A stretch of 64,000 nt of DNA, from the NCBI GenBank assembly GCA_964608315.1, contig CAZSNF010000007.1, positions 62,001 through 126,000 on the forward strand. The letters are read 5' to 3'. Made by a program: the position numbers and the translations under genes. Shown one piece after another: positions 52,128 through 61,300 of the stretch (its first letter is position 1; every line of letters begins with the position of its first letter). This DNA is from VXPQ01 sp964608315. GTDB taxonomy: Bacteria > Bacteroidota > Rhodothermia > Rhodothermales > VXPQ01. The notes beneath the pieces were generated by a model, which saw nothing but the letters and a program-made list of their open reading frames with translations, was not told the origin of the DNA and ran no database searches.

Positions 52128-55100
52128 ATGAAACAGGGTTTCTGGTCGTCTCTTTTCCTTTTGTCTGTCGTTTTATCCGGTCACGCGCCCTGGCCGGATG
52201 ATCGCAGGGCCTTTGTGCAAGCGATTGCGCGGGACGATCCGCACATCCTCGTTTTTTCCCGAACGCAAGGATTCAGGCATTCCAGCATTGCAGCGGGCGT
52301 CCGGGCGATTCGCAATCTGGGGCGCGAAAACCATTTCGAGGTTACGGCCACGGAGAACCCCGCCCTGTTTTCCGATCAGCGCCTTGCGGCGTTCGACGCC
52401 GTCGTTTTCCTCAACACGACCGGTAATGTGCTGAATAGATCGCAGCAGGCCGCCTTCGAAAAATATATTGCCGGGGGCGGCGGCTTCGTTGGCGTCCATT
52501 CGGCGGCGGACACGGAATATGGCTGGTCGTGGTATGGCGGGCTCGTCGGCGCGTATTTCGCCAGTCATCCCCACATACAACAGGCTGATGTGCTGGTCCC
52601 GGACAGGCTCCATCCCTCGACGGAGTCTCTTCCGCAACGCTGGCGACGCGTGGACGAGTGGTACAACTACAGAAACAATCCCCGCGGCGAGGCGCATATT
52701 CTCGCCGTGCTCGACGAGAGCACGTACAGCGGCGGAACCCAGCCTGCCGATCATCCCATTTCCTGGTGCCATGAATACCAGGGCGGTCGGTCGTGGTATA
52801 CCGGCATGGGACATACGGAAGGAACGTATTCGGAGCCCGAATTTCTCGAACACTTGCAAGGAGGCATTTCTTTCGCCATGGGGCAAGGCGGCGATTGCTC
52901 CGCTACGCAGGACGCCCGGTACGAACAAACCGTACTGGACGAAAATCCGGCGAATCCCATAGAACTGGTTGTGACGCCCGACGGCGCGGTCCTTTACGTT
53001 GAGTTGTATGGAAACGTCAGGAAATACGATCCCGCTACGCAAACCACCTCTCTTGCGCTGAAGCTGGATGTTTTTCATGAATTCGAGGATGGACTTACCG
53101 GCATTGCGCTGGATCCGGCGTTCGCGTCCAATGGATGGGTCTGGCTCTTCTACTCGCCCGCGGGGAATAAGGCGGTGCAGCACGTTTCCCGCTTCACTTT
53201 CGACGGCGATACGATAAATCCGCAGAGCGAACGGATTCTTCTGAAGATTCCCGTGCAACGGGATCAGTGTTGCCATACGGGGGGATCTCTCGCCTTCGAT
53301 CCCGACGGCAATCTTTTCATCGCGACCGGAGACAACACGAACCCGTTTGCATCCGACGGCTATGCGCCTATCGACGAACAGACCGGACGATCGGCGTGGG
53401 ACGCTCAGAAATCATCCGCCAACACGAACGATTTGCGCGGCAAGATACTCAGAATCAAACCGTTGCCCGACGGAACGTATGAGATTCCCGACGGCAATCT
53501 CTTTCCGGTCGGCGCGGACTCGACGCGTCCTGAAATCTATGTCATGGGTTCCCGCAATCCGTTCCGTTTTTCGATCGATTCCGAAACGGGCTGGCTGTAT
53601 TGGGGCGACATCGGGCCGGACGCTGGAGGAGACAGCCCGGCGCGGGGCCCCCGCGGCCACGACGAATGGAACCGGACCCGGGAAGCCGGCAATTTCGGTT
53701 GGCCGTATTGCATCGGCGATAACCGGCCGTACCGGGACTATGATTTTCGCACGCGCCGCAGCGGGAATGTCTTTGATTGCGCCGCTCCTGCGAACGATTC
53801 TCCGAACAATACCGGGCTCAGGAATCTGCCGCCCGCCCGGCCCGCGTGGATATGGTACCCCTATGGCGGGTCTTCCGATTTTCCTCAAGTCGACGGCCCC
53901 GGGGGGCGCGCGGCGATGGCGGGCCCGGTCTATCATTTCGATCCCGCCCTGAGGTCGCCCGGCAAATTGCCCGAGTATTTCGACAAATCGCTTTTTATCT
54001 ACGAATGGTCCAGAGACTGGATCAGGCAAATCGCGTTCGACGATAACGGGGAGATGCTCGCTATTCAGCCTTTCCTGCCCTCGTTCCGTTTCAATGCGCT
54101 GATCGACATGGAGGTGGGGCCAGATGGCGCGCTCTACCTGCTGGAATGGGGGAGCGACAAGTTCGGCCGGAACAACACGGACGCCCGCCTCTTGCGCATA
54201 GCCTTTACGCCGCTGAACAAGGCCCCTGTGGCTGTGGCGAGCGCGTCCCCGGACGCTGGCCCCCTTCCCCTGACCGTGCAGTTCGACGCCGGGGATTCGC
54301 ACGACCCGGATTCGTCCGAAGAACTGGAGTACGCATGGGACTTCACGAACGACGGTCAGGCCGATGCGACCGGCCCTGCGGCGACCTGGACGTTCACGCA
54401 GGCGGGCCTCTACAATGTACGTCTGACGGTGCGCGATCGGTCCGGCGGCGTCGACGTCGCCACTATTCCCGTTGTGGCGGGCAATTCGCGTCCGGTCGCG
54501 TCCATTATCGAACCGGCTAACGGTTCCTTTTTTGCATGGGGACAGTCCGTCTCGTATCTCGTTCGCGTGGAGGACGCCGAAGAAGGCGAAACGGGCGCCG
54601 GCGTCGATTGCGGGGAGGTGCGTACGCAGCCAGCCATTGGTCATGACGATCATAGCCATGCGGAGCGCATCTATTCCGGGTGTAGCGGAACATTTGCGTT
54701 AGCCCCGTCCCACGGGGCGGACGGATCCGACGTGTTCTATCTGGTCGAAACCACTTATACCGATCAGGGCGGAGACGCCAACGCTCCGCTCACGGGACAA
54801 ACCGTTTCAATACTCCAGCCCCTGCACAAGGAGGCGGAGCATTTTCGGCTCTCGGACGGACTCGCCATTGAATCCGCGAACGATGCGCAAGGATTGCAGG
54901 CCGTATCCGGCATTACGGCGGGAGAATACCTTGTGCTCGACCCCGCGAATCTTGCCGATGTCGAGGCCCTGTCGTATCGGTTCAGCCCGACTGTCGCTGG
55001 AACCAGTATTTCGGTGCATGCAGATTCGCTCGACGGCCCGCAAATCAGCGCCGTCGCCATTGCCGACGAGCATACGGGCAAGGGGTACGTCGATATACAT

Positions 55101-55505
55101 GCTCCCCTTGTCGATCCCGGAGGGACCCATGCGCTTTATTTCGTGTTCGAAAACGATTCCCGCACGGCGTTGCTCGGAACCCTGAATTACGTGAACTTCC
55201 TGAGCGACAGGATCGTCTCTGCGTCCGTTGCGCCGCCGGAGGTCGAGAATCGCTTTTTCCCTCCATTTCCGAATCCCGCGAACGCCTCTGTGCAATTTCA
55301 ATATGCGCTCCGGGAACCGCAGCATGTACGCATGGAGGTCTACACGGCCCTGGGCGCGCGCGTGGCGGTGCTCATTGATGAAATGCAACAGGGTGGAACG
55401 CATAGCCTGACCATGCAAACAGGTCATTTGGCCAGCGGGACCTACATCTGCCGCATCCGTATTGGTCGGGAGCGCCTTGCGCGCGGATTCGCGATTGCGC
55501 GATAA
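52128..55505 (+). CDS. Secreted ThuA / glucose-sorbosone dehydrogenase-like protein with T9SS signal
   Basis: A 1125-residue multidomain exoprotein. The signal peptide is at about 4-20 (GFWSSLFLLSVVLSG). A ThuA-like domain follows at about 30-300 (HILVFSRTQGFRHSSIAAGV, YIAGGGGFVGVHSAAD). A beta-propeller of the PQQ-dependent glucose/sorbosone dehydrogenase type spans about 320-720 (FEDGLTGIALDPAF, GGSLAFDPDGNLFIATGDN, GSRNPFRFSIDSETG). A PKD domain is at about 730-815, a carbohydrate-binding-like domain at about 920-1050, and a type A T9SS sorting domain from about 1060 (FPNPANASVQFQYALREP). It is probably exported by type IX secretion and acts on sugars at or outside the cell surface. Confidence 0.82.
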   Translation: MKQGFWSSLFLLSVVLSGHAPWPDDRRAFVQAIARDDPHILVFSRTQGFRHSSIAAGVRAIRNLGRENHFEVTATENPALFSDQRLAAFDAVVFLNTTGNVLNRSQQAAFEKYIAGGGGFVGVHSAADTEYGWSWYGGLVGAYFASHPHIQQADVLVPDRLHPSTESLPQRWRRVDEWYNYRNNPRGEAHILAVLDESTYSGGTQPADHPISWCHEYQGGRSWYTGMGHTEGTYSEPEFLEHLQGGISFAMGQGGDCSATQDARYEQTVLDENPANPIELVVTPDGAVLYVELYGNVRKYDPATQTTSLALKLDVFHEFEDGLTGIALDPAFASNGWVWLFYSPAGNKAVQHVSRFTFDGDTINPQSERILLKIPVQRDQCCHTGGSLAFDPDGNLFIATGDNTNPFASDGYAPIDEQTGRSAWDAQKSSANTNDLRGKILRIKPLPDGTYEIPDGNLFPVGADSTRPEIYVMGSRNPFRFSIDSETGWLYWGDIGPDAGGDSPARGPRGHDEWNRTREAGNFGWPYCIGDNRPYRDYDFRTRRSGNVFDCAAPANDSPNNTGLRNLPPARPAWIWYPYGGSSDFPQVDGPGGRAAMAGPVYHFDPALRSPGKLPEYFDKSLFIYEWSRDWIRQIAFDDNGEMLAIQPFLPSFRFNALIDMEVGPDGALYLLEWGSDKFGRNNTDARLLRIAFTPLNKAPVAVASASPDAGPLPLTVQFDAGDSHDPDSSEELEYAWDFTNDGQADATGPAATWTFTQAGLYNVRLTVRDRSGGVDVATIPVVAGNSRPVASIIEPANGSFFAWGQSVSYLVRVEDAEEGETGAGVDCGEVRTQPAIGHDDHSHAERIYSGCSGTFALAPSHGADGSDVFYLVETTYTDQGGDANAPLTGQTVSILQPLHKEAEHFRLSDGLAIESANDAQGLQAVSGITAGEYLVLDPANLADVEALSYRFSPTVAGTSISVHADSLDGPQISAVAIADEHTGKGYVDIHAPLVDPGGTHALYFVFENDSRTALLGTLNYVNFLSDRIVSASVAPPEVENRFFPPFPNPANASVQFQYALREPQHVRMEVYTALGARVAVLIDEMQQGGTHSLTMQTGHLASGTYICRIRIGRERLARGFAIAR

Positions 55506-55536
55506 CGGGCGGGATATCGCCGCGAATCCGTACGGC

Positions 55537-55944
55537 TCAATCGTCCGGATTGGCGTCGCCCGGACGCACATCCCAGGTGAGCATGGATTCGATATCCGCG
55601 AAATCCTCCTCGTCTTCCGCGTCTACGAATCGATAGTCCCCCATTTCGTCGCGTTTCGACAAAGGGATGCGGGACCACTTCGTGCCTTCGCGATCTGCAA
55701 AAGTGTCCGGATACGGATTGCGCACCCTGTAGGAGGGATGATAGGAGCGGTAGGTTTTTTCCGCTTCGTAGAGTGCGGCCCGGCGAGCGCCCGCCTCCGT
55801 GCGGCTCTCGCCTGTTACGCGAAACGACGAGATAGTGATGACCGCCCGAAAATAGGCGTCCTCTATCTCGGAATACTCCGGGCGCATGACCTCGAACTCC
55901 TCTGGATGAGGATATGCGCTGTGCTCAATGTTTTCCTGCAACAT
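55537..55944 (-). CDS. Hypothetical acidic protein
   Basis: A 135-residue acidic soluble protein. The core YFRAVITISSFRVTGESRTE then AGARRAALYEAEKTYRSYHP has a strand-strand-helix pattern, and the tail is Asp/Glu-rich. No family recognised. It converges on the T9SS cargo gene. The family B element lies about 95 bp upstream of its start. Confidence 0.55.
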   Translation of the reverse strand: MLQENIEHSAYPHPEEFEVMRPEYSEIEDAYFRAVITISSFRVTGESRTEAGARRAALYEAEKTYRSYHPSYRVRNPYPDTFADREGTKWSRIPLSKRDEMGDYRFVDAEDEEDFADIESMLTWDVRPGDANPDD

Positions 55945-56038
55945 ATTTTGTCCGCCGTCGATTTGGGTTTATATCGGGCAAGTTCGCCGTCGCGAAGACG
56001 CCCGCCGTATACGACGAAGCGCCCTTTTGGATTCATTA

Positions 56039-56303
56039 GGGCCTGTTAATACTATGCAGCAATGCTCTGTTCCGTCAGGCACGGCGTCAATCAAGGCGCG
56101 AGGAGTGAAGTTTGGTGGTTCCAAATGAGCGACGAGCAACGCAGAGTAACGCCGTGACCGGCGGAACCCGAAGGGCGGGGCCTCTTTTCCCGCCATGCGG
56201 CGTTGCCGCTCGCTTATGTGGCTGGGCCACACTGCGCTCGCGGCGCCTGGCCTGGCGGGAAAACAGGCCCCGCAGAGCGCCGCTGCATAGTGTTAACAGG
56301 CCC
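56039..56303. mobile_element. Family B miniature element, copy 2 (inverted) with TTA duplication
   Basis: 265 bp from GGGCCTGTTAATACTATGCA to its complement ending at 56303, flanked by TTA at 56036-56038 and 56304-56306. The interior is the reverse complement of copy 1 (17218-17482) with few changes. A 3-bp TNA target fits some IS5-family transposases, which is an inference. Confidence 0.82.
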
Positions 56304-56693
56304 TTATTTCCGATGCATGCGCAGAATCCTGCTGCGCACGAGACCTTAATATCCGTTATTGCATAAAATGCGGGACAACAATTTTTCCCCAAATCGTGAG
56401 AAAAAGCGTGGATAACCTGTGATTGGAGTGTGGGCAAAGAAACGTGTGCAATAACGGTCTTTTTGTAAAATACTGTCCGGGCGGGAGATACGCACCGCGG
56501 GTTTGCCGAAATGCGGATAGGACCCGGCAATTGTGAAATCCGCCGTGTTGGGCAAGAAAACCGTCGCAAGCCCTTGCATAACGGTTCTTTATCTTGTTTA
56601 TTATATGCTCCGGTTCCTGCCTTTGCAGAGTTTGGTTGGCGCAGGGCTGGTATTCCGTTATTTATTTTCGCCCCCTTATCCGTTTTTTCGACT
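56304..56693. other. Leader of the ribonucleotide reductase gene
   Basis: A 390-bp AT-richer region. It holds CGTGGATAAC at about 56409, one mismatch from a DnaA box. No convincing cobalamin riboswitch core or NrdR box was recognised. No gene is supported. Confidence 0.35.
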
Positions 56694-59600
56694 ATGCAGG
56701 ATAGCAACTTTCCCCGAAACGGATCCGTCCCCGAGCAAGACCGCGCCTCCAGCCTGTTTTCCGGCTTGAAAACCGATAACGCAAGCGCCAGAGAATCCTC
56801 TCCCGCACCCGACGCCGAAGGCTTCGCTTCCGAGCAATTCGCCAGGGGGTTGCGCATCGAGCGGGTATTCTCCGAGGAAGGGCAGTCGCCTTTCGATGCG
56901 GTGGAATGGGATCGTCGCGACGCCGCCATCAAAAACCAGCAGGGCGAGGCGGTCTTCGAGCAGAAAGACGTGGCGTTTCCGAAATCCTGGAGCCCGTTGG
57001 CTACGAACGTAGTGGCCAGCAAGTATTTCTACGGGGACGTCGAACAGTCGGGCGTCGATCCGGCGAAAGGAGGGCGCGAGGATTCGCTCCGGCAACTCAT
57101 TCATCGCGTTACGCGCACGATCGCCGATTGGGGCGTCGAACAGCAGTACTTCGCCACCGCCGAAGACGGCGAACGCTTCTACGACGAACTGACCTGGCTT
57201 TGCCTGCACCAATACGGCGCGTTCAACAGTCCCGTGTGGTTCAATGTGGGCCTGCATCAGCAGTACGGCGTTCGCGACACGGGCGGCAAGAAGATATTCG
57301 GATGGAACGAAAAGAAGGGCCGCGCCATCGCCGTGGATCCCTATCGCCGTCCGCAGGCTTCTGCTTGCTTCATTATATCGGTGAAAGATTCCATCGACGA
57401 CATTTGGCAGTTGATGGGGGAAAGCGCCCGGCTGTTCAAGTTCGGGTCGGGCGTCGGCGCCGACTGGTCGAAACTGCGTTCCTCCAGAGAGAAACTTTCC
57501 GGCGGCGGACAGCCGTCCGGGCCGGTCAGTTTCATGCGCGTACAGGACGCCACCGGCGGGACCATCAAGTCCGGGGGCAAAACGCGCCGCGCAGCCATCA
57601 TGCAGACGTTGAAATCCTGGCATCCGGATATTCTCGAATTCGTTTCGGCGAAGCAGGAAGAGGAACGGAAAGCGTGGGCGCTGATTGAGGAAGGGTACGA
57701 TGGTTCGTTCAATGGTCCGGCCTACGGCAGCGTAGCGTTCCAGAACGTCAACCAGTCCGTGCGCGTGGACGATGCGCTTATGGAGTCCGTGCAGTCTGGC
57801 GGCCCGTACGCATTGCGGGGCGTACTCAATGGCGAGCGCATCGATGAGGTCGGCGGACAGGAAATCCTGCGCAAGATATCCGAAGGCACCCATGTGTGCG
57901 GCGATCCGGGCGTACAGTACGAGGATACGATCCAGCGCTGGCATACCTGCAAGGAGTCGGGGCCGATCAATTCGAGCAATCCCTGCTCGGAATACATGTT
58001 CCTCGACGATTCGGCCTGTAATCTGGCCAGCTTGAACCTGCGCAAGTTTCAGCGGGAAGACGGCTCGTTCGATGTGGAGCGTTATCGGGCCGCTACCCGC
58101 ATCTTTATTACGGCGCAGGAAATCCTGGTGGACAATGCAGGCTATCCGTCGCGCGCGATCGCCGAAAATTCCCATGCCTATCGTCCGCTTGGGCTCGGGT
58201 TCGCCAACCTTGGCGCCTTGCTGATGGCCATGGGGCTTCCCTACGACAGCGACGAAGGCCGCGCCGTGGCCGGCGCGCTCATGGCTATCGAGCATGGCGA
58301 AGCGTACGCCCGCAGCGCCGAAATCGCCGCCAACCCTCAGATCGGCCCCTTTGAAGGCTTTGCCCCGAACCGCTCCTCCATGCTCGAGGTGATGCGCATG
58401 CATGCGGCGGCTGTCGATACGATTCACGCCAGTTGTCCGGACTATTTGCTCGAGGCGGCCCGGGAAACGTGGACCTATTGCCTTGCCGCCGGCGAACAGG
58501 CCGGGTACCGGAACGCTCAGGCCACGGTGCTGGCGCCGACCGGGACCATAGGGTTCATGATGGATTGCGACACGACGGGCGTCGAACCGGATATTGCGCT
58601 GGTCAAATACAAACTGCTGGCCGGGCAGGGCGACGGGATGATGAAAATCGTGAACCGTAGCGTACCCGAAGCGCTTACTCGCCTTGGCTACGCGATTGCG
58701 GACATCGAGGCGATTATTCGGTATATCGACGAAAACGATATGATCGAAGGCGCGCCGGATCTCCGGGGGGAGCATCTTCCGGTTTTCGATTGCGCCTTCA
58801 AGCCGTTCCGGGGAGAACGCTCCATTCATCACATGGGCCACATCCGGATGATGGCGGCGGTGCAGCCTTTTATTTCCGGCGCCATTTCCAAGACGGTCAA
58901 CATGCCCGAAAGCGCAACGGTCGAAGAGATCGCCGACGCGTATGTGCAGGGCTGGGACCTGGGGCTCAAGGCGCTGGCGATTTACCGCGAAAACTCCAAG
59001 CGGAGCCAGCCCCTTTCTACCTCGAAGGACGGCAACACCAGGAAAAAGAAGGCATGGGACGAGGAAACCTCCGGCGACGGCATGGCGACGTCCGAGCCGG
59101 AAATTATCGAAAAGGTCGTGTATCAGCCGATTCGCAAGCGGCTTCCGGACGAGCGCCCGTCCATGACGCATAAATTCTCCATTGCGGGACACGAGGGATA
59201 TTTGCATATCGGGCTGTATCCCGAATCGCGCATGCCCGGAGAAATTTTCATTACGATGGCGAAGGAGGGCTCCACGATTTCCGGGTTGATGGATGCGTTT
59301 GCGACCTCGATATCCATCGCCTTGCAGTATGGCGTTCCGCTGGAGGATCTCTGCAACAAGTTCAGCCACATGCGCTTCGAGCCGAACGGCTTTACGCAAA
59401 ACAAGGAGATCCCGATCACGAAGTCGATCATGGACTACATCTTCAGGTACCTGTCCCTGAAGTTTATGCGGGTGCACGAGCGCGAGGAAGAGGGGCCCGA
59501 CAATGGCCTTTCCGGCGAAGGGGGGCCTCCTTCCGGCAATGCAACCCAGCTCCAGGCGCAGATGCAGACGCAGCTTTCCGCACCGCCCGAGCCTGTGGAT

Positions 59601-59789
59601 GCGCTCGTCGGCAGCACGGTGGAGGGGTTCATGGAAGCCATGGAGGGGAACCGTTCGGTTACTTCGGGCAAGGTCACCTTCCGCAATCAGGAGGACAGTC
59701 CGGCCTGTCCCAACTGCGGCTCCATCACGGTCCGCAGCGGCGCCTGCTATTCGTGCCCCAACTGCGGCTCCACCAGCGGGTGCGGGTGA
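56694..59789 (+). CDS. nrdJ: Adenosylcobalamin-dependent (class II) ribonucleotide reductase
   Basis: A 1031-residue enzyme that makes deoxyribonucleotides with a B12-generated radical. N-terminal half: FNSPVWFNVGL, QASACFIISVKDSIDDIW and FKFGSGVGADWSKLRS. The active-site motif NPCSE is at 429-433, followed by CNLASLNLRKF. The conserved APTGTIGFMMDCDTTG lies near 610. The C-terminus (last 28 residues) has two CPNC motifs, a zinc-ribbon or redox tail typical of this subgroup. The ATG at 56694 (MQDSNF) is chosen; an open frame to 56511 is not supported. It works in aerobic or anaerobic conditions and needs no separate small subunit. Confidence 0.9.
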   Translation: MQDSNFPRNGSVPEQDRASSLFSGLKTDNASARESSPAPDAEGFASEQFARGLRIERVFSEEGQSPFDAVEWDRRDAAIKNQQGEAVFEQKDVAFPKSWSPLATNVVASKYFYGDVEQSGVDPAKGGREDSLRQLIHRVTRTIADWGVEQQYFATAEDGERFYDELTWLCLHQYGAFNSPVWFNVGLHQQYGVRDTGGKKIFGWNEKKGRAIAVDPYRRPQASACFIISVKDSIDDIWQLMGESARLFKFGSGVGADWSKLRSSREKLSGGGQPSGPVSFMRVQDATGGTIKSGGKTRRAAIMQTLKSWHPDILEFVSAKQEEERKAWALIEEGYDGSFNGPAYGSVAFQNVNQSVRVDDALMESVQSGGPYALRGVLNGERIDEVGGQEILRKISEGTHVCGDPGVQYEDTIQRWHTCKESGPINSSNPCSEYMFLDDSACNLASLNLRKFQREDGSFDVERYRAATRIFITAQEILVDNAGYPSRAIAENSHAYRPLGLGFANLGALLMAMGLPYDSDEGRAVAGALMAIEHGEAYARSAEIAANPQIGPFEGFAPNRSSMLEVMRMHAAAVDTIHASCPDYLLEAARETWTYCLAAGEQAGYRNAQATVLAPTGTIGFMMDCDTTGVEPDIALVKYKLLAGQGDGMMKIVNRSVPEALTRLGYAIADIEAIIRYIDENDMIEGAPDLRGEHLPVFDCAFKPFRGERSIHHMGHIRMMAAVQPFISGAISKTVNMPESATVEEIADAYVQGWDLGLKALAIYRENSKRSQPLSTSKDGNTRKKKAWDEETSGDGMATSEPEIIEKVVYQPIRKRLPDERPSMTHKFSIAGHEGYLHIGLYPESRMPGEIFITMAKEGSTISGLMDAFATSISIALQYGVPLEDLCNKFSHMRFEPNGFTQNKEIPITKSIMDYIFRYLSLKFMRVHEREEEGPDNGLSGEGGPPSGNATQLQAQMQTQLSAPPEPVDALVGSTVEGFMEAMEGNRSVTSGKVTFRNQEDSPACPNCGSITVRSGACYSCPNCGSTSGCG

Positions 59790-59873
59790 TTTTCGGGCGA
59801 ACAGGATTACTTGGGCATGCATTGGTTTGCGGGAGTTTATAGCAGGGGCAGGCATACACATGGAGTCGGGAAG

Positions 59874-60689
59874 ATGCATCAATTGAATCGAATAGATCCA
59901 GGCACGACGGGCGAAGCGCTTGACCAGTACTTCACCAGGCATGAAGTGGTGCGCCGATGCCTGGCTCAACTGGGCAACCTGTCGCGATTCGACCTGGTGA
60001 TAGAGCCGTCCGCGGGCAATGGCGCGTTTCTGGACGCAATCGAACACCCGAACAAGATCGGGATCGATATCGACCCCCAGCACAAGGATGTGATCAAGGC
60101 CGACTGGTTCAAGTACGAGATAGACGACAGATTCGATAGCGTATTGGTTGTTGGAAATCCGCCGTACGGAAGATATCACAAGTTGTCGTCTGCCTTCATT
60201 CGCAGGGCCATATTGTTTCATAACATTCAGACCGTTGCTTTCATACTTCCGAATGTGTACAGAAAACACACGCGGCAACGCATAATTCCCCATCATTGGC
60301 GTATAGCGTCTATCACGGATCTGGGGCACAATTGTTTTACGCTGAATGGCAGGGATTATCATGTGCCAACAAGCTTTTTCGTATTGGACAGATCGCCCGG
60401 AGCAGACCTTAGAGTCAAACACCCATCCGTAGTGCAAGGCACCCGGGATTTTGACTTTTCCGGCCCCCAGGATTTTGATGTATTCGTTTTTGGAGCTTCC
60501 CCCAGGAAAGTGACCCAAAGCCCAACGCCGAATAACAGGGGATATTACCTGAAATCCAAAATCCCTGTACCACTCCTTGTCGAAAGAATCAAGGATGTGG
60601 ATTGGAAAGGCAACTCGTGTGCGAATGGCGGCGTCTTCTGGCTGACGAAATACGAATTCGTTGAACAATACAAGACTCGCCATGAGTAG
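59874..60689 (+). CDS. DNA adenine methyltransferase of a type II restriction-modification system
   Basis: A 271-residue SAM-dependent methyltransferase. The SAM motif is VIEPSAGNGAFLDAIE near residues 41-57 and the catalytic motif NPPY is near 94-97 (VVGNPPYGRYHKL), which marks N6-adenine enzymes. The gene is visibly less GC-rich than the flanking nrdJ and dehydrogenase genes. The ATG at 59874 fits; an upstream ATG at 59811 is possible. Its last 8 bases overlap the start of the endonuclease gene. It protects host DNA; the target sequence is unknown. Confidence 0.82.
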   Translation: MHQLNRIDPGTTGEALDQYFTRHEVVRRCLAQLGNLSRFDLVIEPSAGNGAFLDAIEHPNKIGIDIDPQHKDVIKADWFKYEIDDRFDSVLVVGNPPYGRYHKLSSAFIRRAILFHNIQTVAFILPNVYRKHTRQRIIPHHWRIASITDLGHNCFTLNGRDYHVPTSFFVLDRSPGADLRVKHPSVVQGTRDFDFSGPQDFDVFVFGASPRKVTQSPTPNNRGYYLKSKIPVPLLVERIKDVDWKGNSCANGGVFWLTKYEFVEQYKTRHE

Positions 60690-61257
60690 CCAGGAAGTTT
60701 TGCGTCGGGCGCAATTCGTGCTTGAAAGCCTGGATGTCAAGGATGAGATAGCTCATGCCGCGTACGAGATTAAGGATTCCCTCATTGATATTGTTATGAG
60801 GGGGCTTCTGGAGGAGAGCGATTTTTATAATATTACGAGCGTTCTTTCGCCGCAATCCAGAAGTCCGCTATGGGAAAAGTATTTTATCCGCAAGCACGGT
60901 TGCCGTTCGGTGAATCGGAATGAAGACCGAGGCGATCTTGAAAAGGGGGGTAGATATTATGAGTACAAGGCATCGGGTTTCAATCGAGATAACGCGCTTC
61001 ATATAGTCCAGATAAGGCTCTGGCAAAATTGCGACTATATCGTTCAATCCATATCCAGAGATCGCGCTATTACCTTTATCCTGACACATGACCAAATGAC
61101 TCAGGAAACCGTTCGTTGCAAGGCGAATTCCGCACATGGGACCAAGAGCGTGACAGCGTTGAACGAGCATAACGAATTACGGATGACTTTGTTCATTGAT
61201 TCAGATCATTGGGATCGATGGATAGCGGAATACGAAACCCCGGAACTATTTGGCTGA
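60682..61257 (+). CDS. Type II restriction endonuclease
   Basis: A 191-residue protein with a PD-(D/E)XK-like core: EDRGDLEKGGRYYEYKASGF (Asp followed by ExK) near residues 78-100, then HIVQIRLWQNCDYIVQSISR. It follows and overlaps the methyltransferase gene, the usual compact arrangement, and no controller gene is present. Low GC relative to the neighbourhood suggests horizontal transfer. The ATG at 60682 (MSSQEVLRRAQF) is chosen over an upstream Met. The specificity cannot be read from the sequence. Confidence 0.72.
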   Translation: MSSQEVLRRAQFVLESLDVKDEIAHAAYEIKDSLIDIVMRGLLEESDFYNITSVLSPQSRSPLWEKYFIRKHGCRSVNRNEDRGDLEKGGRYYEYKASGFNRDNALHIVQIRLWQNCDYIVQSISRDRAITFILTHDQMTQETVRCKANSAHGTKSVTALNEHNELRMTLFIDSDHWDRWIAEYETPELFG

Positions 61258-61300
61258 ACGGCTTCTTTTGGCAATGTGTTTATCTAGTCGTTCCTCCACC

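Noticed and set aside
56304..56693. Cobalamin riboswitch upstream of the B12-dependent ribonucleotide reductase
   Set aside because: No convincing B12-box or conserved core was seen; a covariance search would be decisive.
56676..60740. Very long open frame on the minus strand opposite nrdJ
   Set aside because: It is antisense to a clear ribonucleotide reductase gene, has no domain, and is an expected artefact of high GC at third codon positions.
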